This document shows, one piece after another, positions 19,313 to 26,604 of a stretch of DNA of 64,000 nucleotides. The stretch is from the NCBI GenBank assembly GCA_002733805.1, contig NVXG01000034.1, forward strand, positions 18,787-82,786, given 5' to 3'. The stretch is from Robiginitomaculum sp. Lineage in GTDB: Bacteria > Pseudomonadota > Alphaproteobacteria > Caulobacterales > Maricaulaceae. Both the position numbers and the translations under genes were made by a program. Each line of letters opens with the position of its first letter. Within the stretch, counting starts at the first letter, position 1. The notes below the pieces were generated by a model. The model did not search any database, was not told the origin of the DNA, and worked only from the letters and a program-made list of their open reading frames with translations.

Positions 19313-20561
19313 GAATTGCCTTGTGATATAGCCGAACTGCCTGCAAGGCATGGCGTTCCCAAGAAAAGGTGATTTCTGCCCTCTTCGCCGCAGCAAGCCC
19401 TAGTTTTTTGCGCCGGGCTGGATCAGCCAGCAACGCGGATATGGCTTTAGCCAAGGCCGCATCATCACCCTTGGGCACCACAACGCCTGCATCGGCAACC
19501 ACTTCCGGCAATGCGCCGCCATCGCTGGTAATGACTGGAGTGCCACAGGCCATGGCCTCGGCGGCTGGCAGGCCAAACCCTTCGAATAGCGAGGCTGATA
19601 TGGCAATGGTTGCCTGTTGAAACAGTTTGGCAATATCGGCTTGTGCCAGATCGCTCTGGAATTGGATACGTTTCGATAACCCGGCTTGCTCAATCGCATC
19701 CTTGGTGGGTCCATCGCGCAAGCGCCCGATAATGCGTAATTGCAAATCAGGATGATCCGGGACCAGTCTGGCAAAGGCGGCAACCAAAATGGGTAACCCT
19801 TTTAAGGGGGTATCGGCGCTGGCCGTGGCAACCAGAAGGTTTTTCTGGCGTTTGACTGTGGGATCGGGCTGGAAAACATCCAGATCAACCCCGTTGGGCA
19901 CCACATGATATTGCGCGGCAGTACCGCCAAAATCCTGCAATGCCGCTTGTTTGGATGCTTCGGAAACCGTCAAAATATGTGGCAGCTTACGTGCGGTGTT
20001 AGCCTGCATGGCCACAAATCGGTGCCAGCGCCGGATCAGGGCGCGCATCCACCAGCGTTTTTCGGATTGCAGTGCAAGCCGCAAATCAATGCTGATCGGG
20101 TGATGCAAGGTCGCCACCACTGGCAATGTACGCCGAATTTTTAACAGGCTGCGGGCCAGTGTTTGATTGTCATGCAACACGTCATATTTGTCACCATGTT
20201 CGCGAACATAGCGTCGTAACCGTCGCCCAAAAGCATAGGGCTCGCCAAATGCACCGGAATTGTGTGACAGCCATTCGGAAAGGTCGGCCCAGGTTCGCCA
20301 ATGTTTCCAACGGATGGCCGAAAATGGATTGTCTTCGGCGAATAAATCCAGTGATGGCAACTTGATCAGGCCCGCTCTTGGATCAAGATCGGGAAATGGT
20401 GGGCCGGATACCACATCAACCTGATGACCCAAATCCAATAGGGCCTTGGTCAGATAGCGCACATAAATGCCTTGCCCACCGACAAACGGGTGTGAACGAT
20501 AGCTGGCCAGCAATACCCGTAAAGAACCGGAGCCAGAACCATTGTCATTTTTTTGCAGCAT
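19293..20561 (-). CDS. GT4-family glycosyltransferase
   Basis: A GT-B fold retaining glycosyltransferase of 422 residues. Start at ATG 20561, preceded by a GAAGG element; the frame is open to 20678 but that region holds an operator-like palindrome. The N-terminal domain has the LLASYRSHPFVGGQGIYVRYL acceptor-side loop, and the C-terminal domain has the donor-binding signature FEGFGLPAAEAMACGTPVITSDGGALPEVVADAG. It uses a nucleotide sugar, probably to build a cell-envelope or intracellular glycan. First gene of a three-gene minus-strand operon. The donor and acceptor are unknown. Confidence 0.87.
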   Translation of the reverse strand: MLQKNDNGSGSGSLRVLLASYRSHPFVGGQGIYVRYLTKALLDLGHQVDVVSGPPFPDLDPRAGLIKLPSLDLFAEDNPFSAIRWKHWRTWADLSEWLSHNSGAFGEPYAFGRRLRRYVREHGDKYDVLHDNQTLARSLLKIRRTLPVVATLHHPISIDLRLALQSEKRWWMRALIRRWHRFVAMQANTARKLPHILTVSEASKQAALQDFGGTAAQYHVVPNGVDLDVFQPDPTVKRQKNLLVATASADTPLKGLPILVAAFARLVPDHPDLQLRIIGRLRDGPTKDAIEQAGLSKRIQFQSDLAQADIAKLFQQATIAISASLFEGFGLPAAEAMACGTPVITSDGGALPEVVADAGVVVPKGDDAALAKAISALLADPARRKKLGLAAAKRAEITFSWERHALQAVRLYHKAIHAHHTA

Positions 20562-20635
20562 CAGGCGCCGACCTTCATTGTTTGGCGCAATGTAGGGGTT
20601 GAAATCGGATGGGAAAAGACCAAGTGTCCAAAAAA

Positions 20636-20650
20636 GTGAACTTTGTTCAC
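20636..20650. promoter_or_regulatory. Operator copy 1: GTGAAC-TTT-GTTCAC palindrome before the glycan cassette
   Basis: A perfect 6+6 inverted repeat with a 3-base spacer, 75 bases upstream of the glycosyltransferase start and 239 bases before the divergent MFS gene. The same 15-base pattern recurs at 47105-47119 and 57419-57433. The surrounding non-coding stretch 20562-20888 (327 bases) shows no gene. The similarity to the site between tetR and the RND operon makes the TetR at 57477-58127 the leading candidate regulator. Confidence 0.6.
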
Positions 20651-20888
20651 CGAACCGGATTTGCCGCGACCAGAACATATTTTTCTTTTGTGGTTTTTTG
20701 AAATCCTGCGCCGGATTACAGTGACGACCCGCCCGCCTTGCCCTTCGATGGCACCGGACTAGGAAATGAGTAAATTAGAACAAAACAGTTCCCGAATTAC
20801 TGGTCAGCTATAGCCCGCGCTATCAAAAAAATTTTGAAATGATGATTTTTTTCTAGGCAAACCCACGAAATTGCATCAAGAGAATTAA

Positions 20889-22070
20889 ATGCCTGCTTCA
20901 ATTCGAATTTCAATGTTTTATGGTGCCCTGTTTTTAGGGCTGGGCGGTACCTTTGCCTTTTTGCCGGTCTGGTATGCCGGGCGGGGCTTGGGCGGCGAAT
21001 GGATTGGCTATGCGTTGGGCGCTGGCTCTTTGGCGCGGTTTTTTGCCGGACCTCTGGTCGCGGCGCAAGCCGGGCATCCATCTCATATCCCAAGCATTCT
21101 GCGCTGGGCTGCTTTGGCGGCTGTAGTGATCTTTGTCATTCATGTGCCAGTCAGCAATCCGCTAGTCTTTGTGTTTTTGGGATTATTGCTGGGCACGGCC
21201 TATTCGCCCTTGGTGCCGTTGGCCGATGCGTTGGCCATGGCCTTGGAGCGCCGTAAACTGGTACACTACGGCCCGGTGCGAAGTGCAGGCTCGGCGGCGT
21301 TTATCGTCGGGACCATGGGGTGCGGTTGGTTGATTGCCAAATTTGGCAGTGAAATGTTGCTAGTCTGGGCTATCGGAGCCGGGCTTTTGCTGGCTATTTC
21401 TGCCTGGTTTTTGCCAACTGTAGAAACTCGCGACAAGCCAGTAAGGACAGATAAAGCTGGACAGAGATTGCGTGATGCCTTGAAGTTCTGTTCCAGATCC
21501 GATGTGGCCACTGCATTGTTGGTGACCTTTCTGATTCAGGCCAGTCATGCGTTCTTCTATGGATTTAGTGCCTTGTTGTGGACGGCAGCCGGTTTTTCCG
21601 GCTTGCTGATCGGAGCATTGTTTGCTTGGGGCGTGTTTTTTGAGGTGGTGTTGTTCAATTTGTCACCGTGGTTTCGAAAGCATGCCTCGCCATTGGTCTT
21701 GCTGCTGATCGGCGGATGTGCAGCGTTGGTGCGTTGGTTGGCGCTCTCTACCGAGCCAGAATTGGGCGCACTGATTGGTTGGCAAATCCTGCATGGGTTT
21801 AGCGCCGCCATGACCAATTTGGGCATGATGGCTTATTTGCAAAAACACACGCCAGAGCGATTGATTGCCGGTGCGCAAGCGATCAATTCATCCGTCACTG
21901 CGGGCTTGTCATTTGGCATTGGCTTTTCCGTAGCGGGCTTTTTATATGTCCGCTCTGGTGCCGACGGGTATCTGTTTGCAGCGGGTGCAGCGGGGCTTGG
22001 CATTGTGATCTGCTTGGCATTGATCGTGGTTCAGCGGGTGCGCGGCGTGCCCCAAACCGACATTTCTTGA
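20889..22070 (+). CDS. MFS transporter (MFS_1_like / HcaT-LacY type)
   Basis: A 393-residue permease with about twelve membrane helices, starting ISMFYGALFLGLGGTFAFLPVWYAGRGL. That N-terminus, with an early acid-free helix and a GLGGEWIGYALGAGSLARFFAGPLVA loop, is typical of the HcaT/MFS_1_like group (3-phenylpropionate or nucleoside/sugar proton symporters). Substrate not readable. Its last 40 bases overlap the convergent epimerase gene. It may have its own promoter in the 20651-20888 interval. Confidence 0.82.
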   Translation: MPASIRISMFYGALFLGLGGTFAFLPVWYAGRGLGGEWIGYALGAGSLARFFAGPLVAAQAGHPSHIPSILRWAALAAVVIFVIHVPVSNPLVFVFLGLLLGTAYSPLVPLADALAMALERRKLVHYGPVRSAGSAAFIVGTMGCGWLIAKFGSEMLLVWAIGAGLLLAISAWFLPTVETRDKPVRTDKAGQRLRDALKFCSRSDVATALLVTFLIQASHAFFYGFSALLWTAAGFSGLLIGALFAWGVFFEVVLFNLSPWFRKHASPLVLLLIGGCAALVRWLALSTEPELGALIGWQILHGFSAAMTNLGMMAYLQKHTPERLIAGAQAINSSVTAGLSFGIGFSVAGFLYVRSGADGYLFAAGAAGLGIVICLALIVVQRVRGVPQTDIS

Positions 22071-23041
22071 ACTGGTATATTGGCTTGTTGGTAACGTAAA
22101 CCATCGGCTCGATCCCGTTGCAACAATAATGGTCCATCCAGATCAACCAGATCGGCCTGCGCCGCAATCAGCAAAGCTGGTGCCATCGACAAAGAGGTCG
22201 CCACCATGCACCCGGCCATAATTTGAAAATCCAGTGCTTTGGCCTCGGCCAACAGGGCCAGGGCTTCGGTGAGGCCGCCGGTCTTGTCCAGCTTGATATT
22301 GATCATGTCGTAGCGCGCTGCCATTTGTGGTAATTGCGCCCGTGAATGCAGGCTTTCATCAGCGCAAAGTGGGAAAGGCGCATCAAACCCGGCCAGTGCT
22401 TCATCCTCATCAGCTGGTAAAGGTTGTTCAATCGCCACAATGTTCAGGCCGGCAATTTGCACCAAAAAGGTTTGCAAATCGGCAAAAGAAAACCCTTCAT
22501 TACCATCCAAAATCAAACGAGCATCTGGCCGGACCTGTGTGATTGCTAAAACCCGCTCTTGATCCGACCCATCTCCAGCCAGTTTTAGTTTAAGCAATGG
22601 CTGCTGCCGGGCCGCTTTGGCAGCTTCCGCCATCTTGTTTGGTTGATCCAGTGACAAGGTAAAAGCGGTGGTCAGCACAGTGGGTCCGGGCAATGCGGCC
22701 AATTGCCAGACCGGTTGTCCGGTGTGCTGGCTTTGTAAATCCCACATGGCGCAATCAATTGCGTTGCGCGCTGCACCAGTGGGCAGGGCGCTTTGCAACT
22801 CTGCCCGGCTCATCCCGGCGACAATGGCCGATCGCAAGCCTTCAATCTGTGCGCTGACGCTGTTCAGACTTTCGCCATAACGGGCGTAGGGCACGCACTC
22901 CCCGCGACCGATACATCCCCCATCGTCGCGCAAGGATACCACCAACACCTCTGCCGAGGTTTTCGACCCGCGTGAAATCCGGAACTGCCCGGCAATAGGC
23001 CAGCTTTGACGTTCAAGTTGAAATTGGATGTTTGTGCTCAT
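22031..23041 (-). CDS. Dipeptide epimerase, enolase superfamily (L-Ala-D/L-Glu epimerase-like)
   Basis: A 336-residue muconate-lactonising-subgroup enzyme. The two-base catalytic arrangement is visible: the LLKLKLAG motif (KxK) in the barrel, metal ligands Asp in LILDGNEGF, Glu in VAIEQPLP and Asp in LCADES, and the opposite Lys in INIKLDKTGG. Homologues epimerise murein-derived L-Ala-D-Glu, or act as N-acetyl-glutamate racemase in some alphaproteobacteria. A role in peptidoglycan recycling is likely, but the exact dipeptide is not certain. It is divergent from the Mla operon, with 70 bases between the starts. Confidence 0.85.
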   Translation of the reverse strand: MSTNIQFQLERQSWPIAGQFRISRGSKTSAEVLVVSLRDDGGCIGRGECVPYARYGESLNSVSAQIEGLRSAIVAGMSRAELQSALPTGAARNAIDCAMWDLQSQHTGQPVWQLAALPGPTVLTTAFTLSLDQPNKMAEAAKAARQQPLLKLKLAGDGSDQERVLAITQVRPDARLILDGNEGFSFADLQTFLVQIAGLNIVAIEQPLPADEDEALAGFDAPFPLCADESLHSRAQLPQMAARYDMINIKLDKTGGLTEALALLAEAKALDFQIMAGCMVATSLSMAPALLIAAQADLVDLDGPLLLQRDRADGLRYQQANIPVQEMSVWGTPRTR

Positions 23042-23111
23042 TTTGCCTCAAATCTTTGTGTACAGGCATAGTGCCTCTTTCACCAAGTGCCAAACCCGGA
23101 TAGGTAAGGAC

Positions 23112-24245
23112 ATGGCAAATTCCGCCCTGCAACTAACCATTGAAAGCCGAGACGGCAAAACGGTAATCATTCCGGCAGGCGACTGGTTGATTGCCGATCT
23201 GGGTCAGGTTGATAAACAGATTCGTAATGTTTGTGATAAAGCCGGGGCGCAGCACATTGTGTTTGATTTATCGCAATTGGGCCGGATTGATATGTCCGGC
23301 GCATTTTCCTTGTCCCGTATGGTCAGGCGCTCATCCGAGCCCTATGCCGACCGACACTTTATTGGGAGCCACCCTTACGCCCGTAAATTGATGATGGTGG
23401 CCCATGAAAATTCAAATGTTTGCCCGATCCCGCCACCACATCCACAATTCAAAGACGTATTGATCCGGGTTGGCTGTGCGGTTGAGGATATGTGGGATGA
23501 TTTTATAGGTACGTTGGCGTTTGCCGGAAGATTATTTCAAACTCTCTTCAACAGCTTGCTCAATCCATCTCGACTGCGGTGGGCTTCTATTTTCAGCGTG
23601 GCTGAAGATGCCGGGATGAATGCGCTGCCTATTGTCGGGTTGTTGTCATTTTTCATGGGCGCAGTGATGGCTTTTTTGAGTGCAAACCTGCTGGCTGATT
23701 TTGGGGCATCCCTGTTTACGGTTGATCTGGTTGGCTTGGCAGTTTTGCGCGAATTTGCGGTGGTGATCACCGCAATCATTCTGGCCGGGCGTTCCAATTC
23801 GGCTTTTACCGCCGAGATCGGCGCCATGAAAATGCAACAGGAAATTGATGCGATGATCGTATTGGGCATCGACCCATACGAGGCATTGGTTATCCCGCGA
23901 GTGATCGCTTGTGTTTTGATGATCCCGTTATTGGTCTTTGCCGCCATGGTCACCGGGCTGATTGGCGGTGCATTGGTTGCCTGGTTGCAATTGGGAATTA
24001 GCCCGACCCTGTTTATTGCGCGGATGTACGAGGTGATCTCAATCCAGCATTTTTGGGTGGGCATGTCCAAAGCCCCGGTGTTTGCGCTGATCATCGCCCT
24101 GATTGGTTGTCGGCAAGGGTTACTGGTCGAGGGCAATGTGGATTCGCTGGGTCGCCGCACGACAATGTCCGTGGTCCAGGCCCTGTTTGCGGTCATCTTG
24201 GTCGATGCGATATTTGCCATGGTCTATATGGAGTTGAACATATGA
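23112..24245 (+). CDS. MlaE-family ABC permease with N-terminal STAS-like domain
   Basis: Inner-membrane permease of an MCE-type lipid transporter. I start it at ATG 23112 (TAGG at 23101-23104 as SD) for 377 residues. Residues 1-100 form a soluble STAS-like domain (IIPAGDWLIADL, HIVFDLSQLGRIDMSGAFSLSR), fused directly to the MlaE permease domain. That domain has the hallmark LREFAVVITAIILAGRSNSAFTAEIGAMKMQQEIDAM coupling loop near the middle. In E. coli the STAS protein MlaB is separate, so this is the fused form. It overlaps the ATPase gene by ATGA. Confidence 0.9.
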   Translation: MANSALQLTIESRDGKTVIIPAGDWLIADLGQVDKQIRNVCDKAGAQHIVFDLSQLGRIDMSGAFSLSRMVRRSSEPYADRHFIGSHPYARKLMMVAHENSNVCPIPPPHPQFKDVLIRVGCAVEDMWDDFIGTLAFAGRLFQTLFNSLLNPSRLRWASIFSVAEDAGMNALPIVGLLSFFMGAVMAFLSANLLADFGASLFTVDLVGLAVLREFAVVITAIILAGRSNSAFTAEIGAMKMQQEIDAMIVLGIDPYEALVIPRVIACVLMIPLLVFAAMVTGLIGGALVAWLQLGISPTLFIARMYEVISIQHFWVGMSKAPVFALIIALIGCRQGLLVEGNVDSLGRRTTMSVVQALFAVILVDAIFAMVYMELNI

Positions 24246-25036
24246 CCAGCAGCACCGAGCCAGTCATTGAAGTACGTGGCGTAGAAAATGCGTTTGGACG
24301 CCATGTGGTCCACAAAAATCTAGATCTTACCATGATGCGCGGTGAGGTTCTGGGTCTGGTTGGTGGTTCCGGCACCGGCAAAACCGTCTTGATGAATACC
24401 ATTTTGGGATTGCGAAAACCGCAAGCGGGAAGCGTGCAGGTATTGGGAACTGATATCACCCGTTCAAGCCAGCGCGAGCTGATTAAACTATCTCGCCGGT
24501 GGGGGGTGTTGTTCCAAAACGGCGCTTTGTTCTCGTCATTGAGCGTTCGCGAAAATGTCAAAGCACCGATGCGCGAACATGCTAATTTACCCAACAGTTT
24601 AATGAATGAACTGGCCGATTTGCGAATTTCACTGGCGGGGCTGGAACCCGAAGCCGGTGCAAAACTACCCTCAGAACTTTCGGGTGGTATGAGAAAGCGT
24701 GCCGCCTTGGCGCGCGCTTTGGCAATGGACCCGGAATTGTTATTTCTGGACGAGCCTACCGCTGGTCTGGACCCAATCGGTGCAGCAGCCTTTGATGAGT
24801 TAATTTTGGATCTGAAACAAACGCTAGGTTTGAGTGTGTTTATGGTTACGCACGATCTGGACAGTTTGCATACGATTTGTGACCGTGTTGCGGTGCTGGC
24901 CGATCAAAAGGTGGAGATTATAGCGCCGATTGACGAATTGCTACGTTCGCCCCACCCATGGGTACACGAATATTTTCACGGACCCCGGGGGCGTGCGGCC
25001 CATGATGCGGGTCAACCCAATAGTGCAGGAGGATAA
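24242..25036 (+). CDS. MlaF-family ABC transporter ATPase
   Basis: A 264-residue nucleotide-binding subunit. Walker A is GGSGTGKT near residue 38, the Q-loop is in LFQNGALFSSLSV, the signature motif is LSGGMRKRAALARALAMDPELLFLDEPTAGLD, and the switch His follows in MVTHDLDSL. It energises lipid movement by the neighbouring MlaE and MlaD homologues. Coupled to the permease by ATGA, and followed by mlaD after 3 bases. The C-terminal tail has the Gly/Ala/His-rich end often seen in MlaF. Confidence 0.92.
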   Translation: MTSSTEPVIEVRGVENAFGRHVVHKNLDLTMMRGEVLGLVGGSGTGKTVLMNTILGLRKPQAGSVQVLGTDITRSSQRELIKLSRRWGVLFQNGALFSSLSVRENVKAPMREHANLPNSLMNELADLRISLAGLEPEAGAKLPSELSGGMRKRAALARALAMDPELLFLDEPTAGLDPIGAAAFDELILDLKQTLGLSVFMVTHDLDSLHTICDRVAVLADQKVEIIAPIDELLRSPHPWVHEYFHGPRGRAAHDAGQPNSAGG

Positions 25037-25039
25037 AAT

Positions 25040-25996
25040 ATGGAATCCGAAGCAAAATATGCCGTTGTCGGAGCCTTTGTCTTTGCCATCTCGGCAGCGA
25101 CCATTGTCTTTGTTATCTGGTTGGGACAGGTCAGTTTTGACCGTGAATATTCAGAGTATCAAGTCGTATTCAATGGCCCGGTTCGTGGGCTGTCTCAAGC
25201 CGGCGAAGTGCGCTTTAACGGGATTAAGGTGGGTGAGGTCAACCATCTGGCATTGGACCCGCAGGATCCGAATACAGTATTGGCCCGTATCCGAATTTTT
25301 GCAGAAACCCCGATCAAGGAAGACAGTTACGCACAGCTTGAGCCGCAGGGCATTACCGGCCTGTCGTATATTCAGATATATGGCGGCACAACGGACAGCC
25401 GCCCATTGCGGCCTGAACCGGGGACTTTATATGCCCGTATCCCAACCAAACAGGCACAGTTGGAAGGCTTGGTTGCCGGGGGTGAGGATGTTTTGCTGTC
25501 GGCCAATACGGCACTGGTTCGGATCAATGCGGCGCTCAGCACCCAGAATGTTGCCGAGTTCTCCCGGATCCTGACTAATATCCGAAAGCTATCCGGGCAA
25601 TTGGCGGCTGAAGACAGCTTGGCCAATGATATGGGCGATACATTTCGGGCCATTACGGCGGCGGCTAATTCCATGGACAAAGCAGCCTCTGCGATTACCG
25701 AATTGGGCCAAACTGGAAATGCGCTGCTTCAGGGCGAGGCGCTGAACATGATCGCTGAAATTGATGCAGCGGCGGTTGAGCTACGCACCGCATCAAACGA
25801 AGCAGCACAATTGATTAATGATATATCCGAACCAATATCGCAGTTTTCCAACGAGGGATTGGGTGAACTGGGCCGGGCCTTGAGTGATCTGCGCGCCATG
25901 TTGCAAGCCGTGGAGCGCGTTGTCGAAGAAGTCGATCGAAACCCCGGTGAATTCATAACCGGAGAGCCGTTGACCGAAGTGGAGATACCAAGATGA
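25040..25996 (+). CDS. MlaD/MCE-domain substrate-binding protein
   Basis: A 318-residue periplasm-facing protein anchored by one N-terminal helix (residues 10-30, VGAFVFAISAATIVFVIWL). The MCE domain covers about residues 35-120 (YQVVFNGPVRGLSQAGEVRFNGIKVGEV, then GITGLSYIQIYGG). A long helical region at about 150-300 probably forms the needle that carries lipid across the periplasm, making it more like PqiB/YebT or LetB-type than the short E. coli MlaD. Same operon as MlaE, MlaF and the auxiliary lipoprotein. Confidence 0.9.
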   Translation: MESEAKYAVVGAFVFAISAATIVFVIWLGQVSFDREYSEYQVVFNGPVRGLSQAGEVRFNGIKVGEVNHLALDPQDPNTVLARIRIFAETPIKEDSYAQLEPQGITGLSYIQIYGGTTDSRPLRPEPGTLYARIPTKQAQLEGLVAGGEDVLLSANTALVRINAALSTQNVAEFSRILTNIRKLSGQLAAEDSLANDMGDTFRAITAAANSMDKAASAITELGQTGNALLQGEALNMIAEIDAAAVELRTASNEAAQLINDISEPISQFSNEGLGELGRALSDLRAMLQAVERVVEEVDRNPGEFITGEPLTEVEIPR

Positions 25997-26604
25997 GAAA
26001 CCGAACCTGGACTGTCCTGCTGGCTGGATTTGCCTTGAGCGCCTGTATATCGCTTTTACCCGATGCCGGGCCGGGGCCGGATATCTATCGCCTGACCCAT
26101 GCTGCCACCGGCTCGCAAGCCAGCGAAACCGCAATTACTCTTCTTCTACCGGTGGTCAAGGCCCCAAAAGAACTGAAGAACAATCGAGTTGCGCTGATCC
26201 GCAATGGTTCGGCGATTTCCTATGCAGCCAATGCCAGATGGGCCGCCTCGACCCCGGAAATGTTGCAGCAATTGCTGGCTGATGCTCTGCGCCATGATGG
26301 CGCATTATCAGTGATTTTTCCCGGAGACGGGGTAAAGCCCAATTTCGAAGTGCGGGTTATTTTGCGCGCTTTTGAAGCACAATATGATCAAGGGTTTGAT
26401 GCTGCGCCACAAGGCGTGGTCAGCTATCGGGTTCGATTGGTCGATCCTCATACTCGGCAATTGATCGGCGAGGAAATATTTCAGGTAAAATCAAGATCAG
26501 CCGATATCCGGTTGGGGTCGATTGTGGCGGCCATTGATGTGGCGGCCCATGAAGCAGCCCGCCAAATGGCGATCTGGGTTACTGAAAGATCAGCAAATCC
26601 CTAG
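25993..26604 (+). CDS. ABC-type transport auxiliary lipoprotein (PqiC-like)
   Basis: A 203-residue lipoprotein whose lipobox LSAC ends at Cys17. It belongs to the ABC_trans_aux/PqiC family, with an N-terminal strand YRLTHAA, a RNGSAISYAANARWAASTPEMLQQLLADAL segment and a C-terminal AAIDVAAHEAARQMAIWV helix. Such lipoproteins sit at the outer membrane and complete MCE transporters. Start overlaps mlaD by ATGA; stop overlaps the convergent large coiled-coil gene by 4 bases. Confidence 0.85.
   Translation: MRNRTWTVLLAGFALSACISLLPDAGPGPDIYRLTHAATGSQASETAITLLLPVVKAPKELKNNRVALIRNGSAISYAANARWAASTPEMLQQLLADALRHDGALSVIFPGDGVKPNFEVRVILRAFEAQYDQGFDAAPQGVVSYRVRLVDPHTRQLIGEEIFQVKSRSADIRLGSIVAAIDVAAHEAARQMAIWVTERSANP

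Noticed and set aside
23537..24220. 227-residue minus-strand frame
   Set aside because: Antisense to the MlaE permease; biased Thr/Ile/Ala composition from hydrophobic codons on the other strand.
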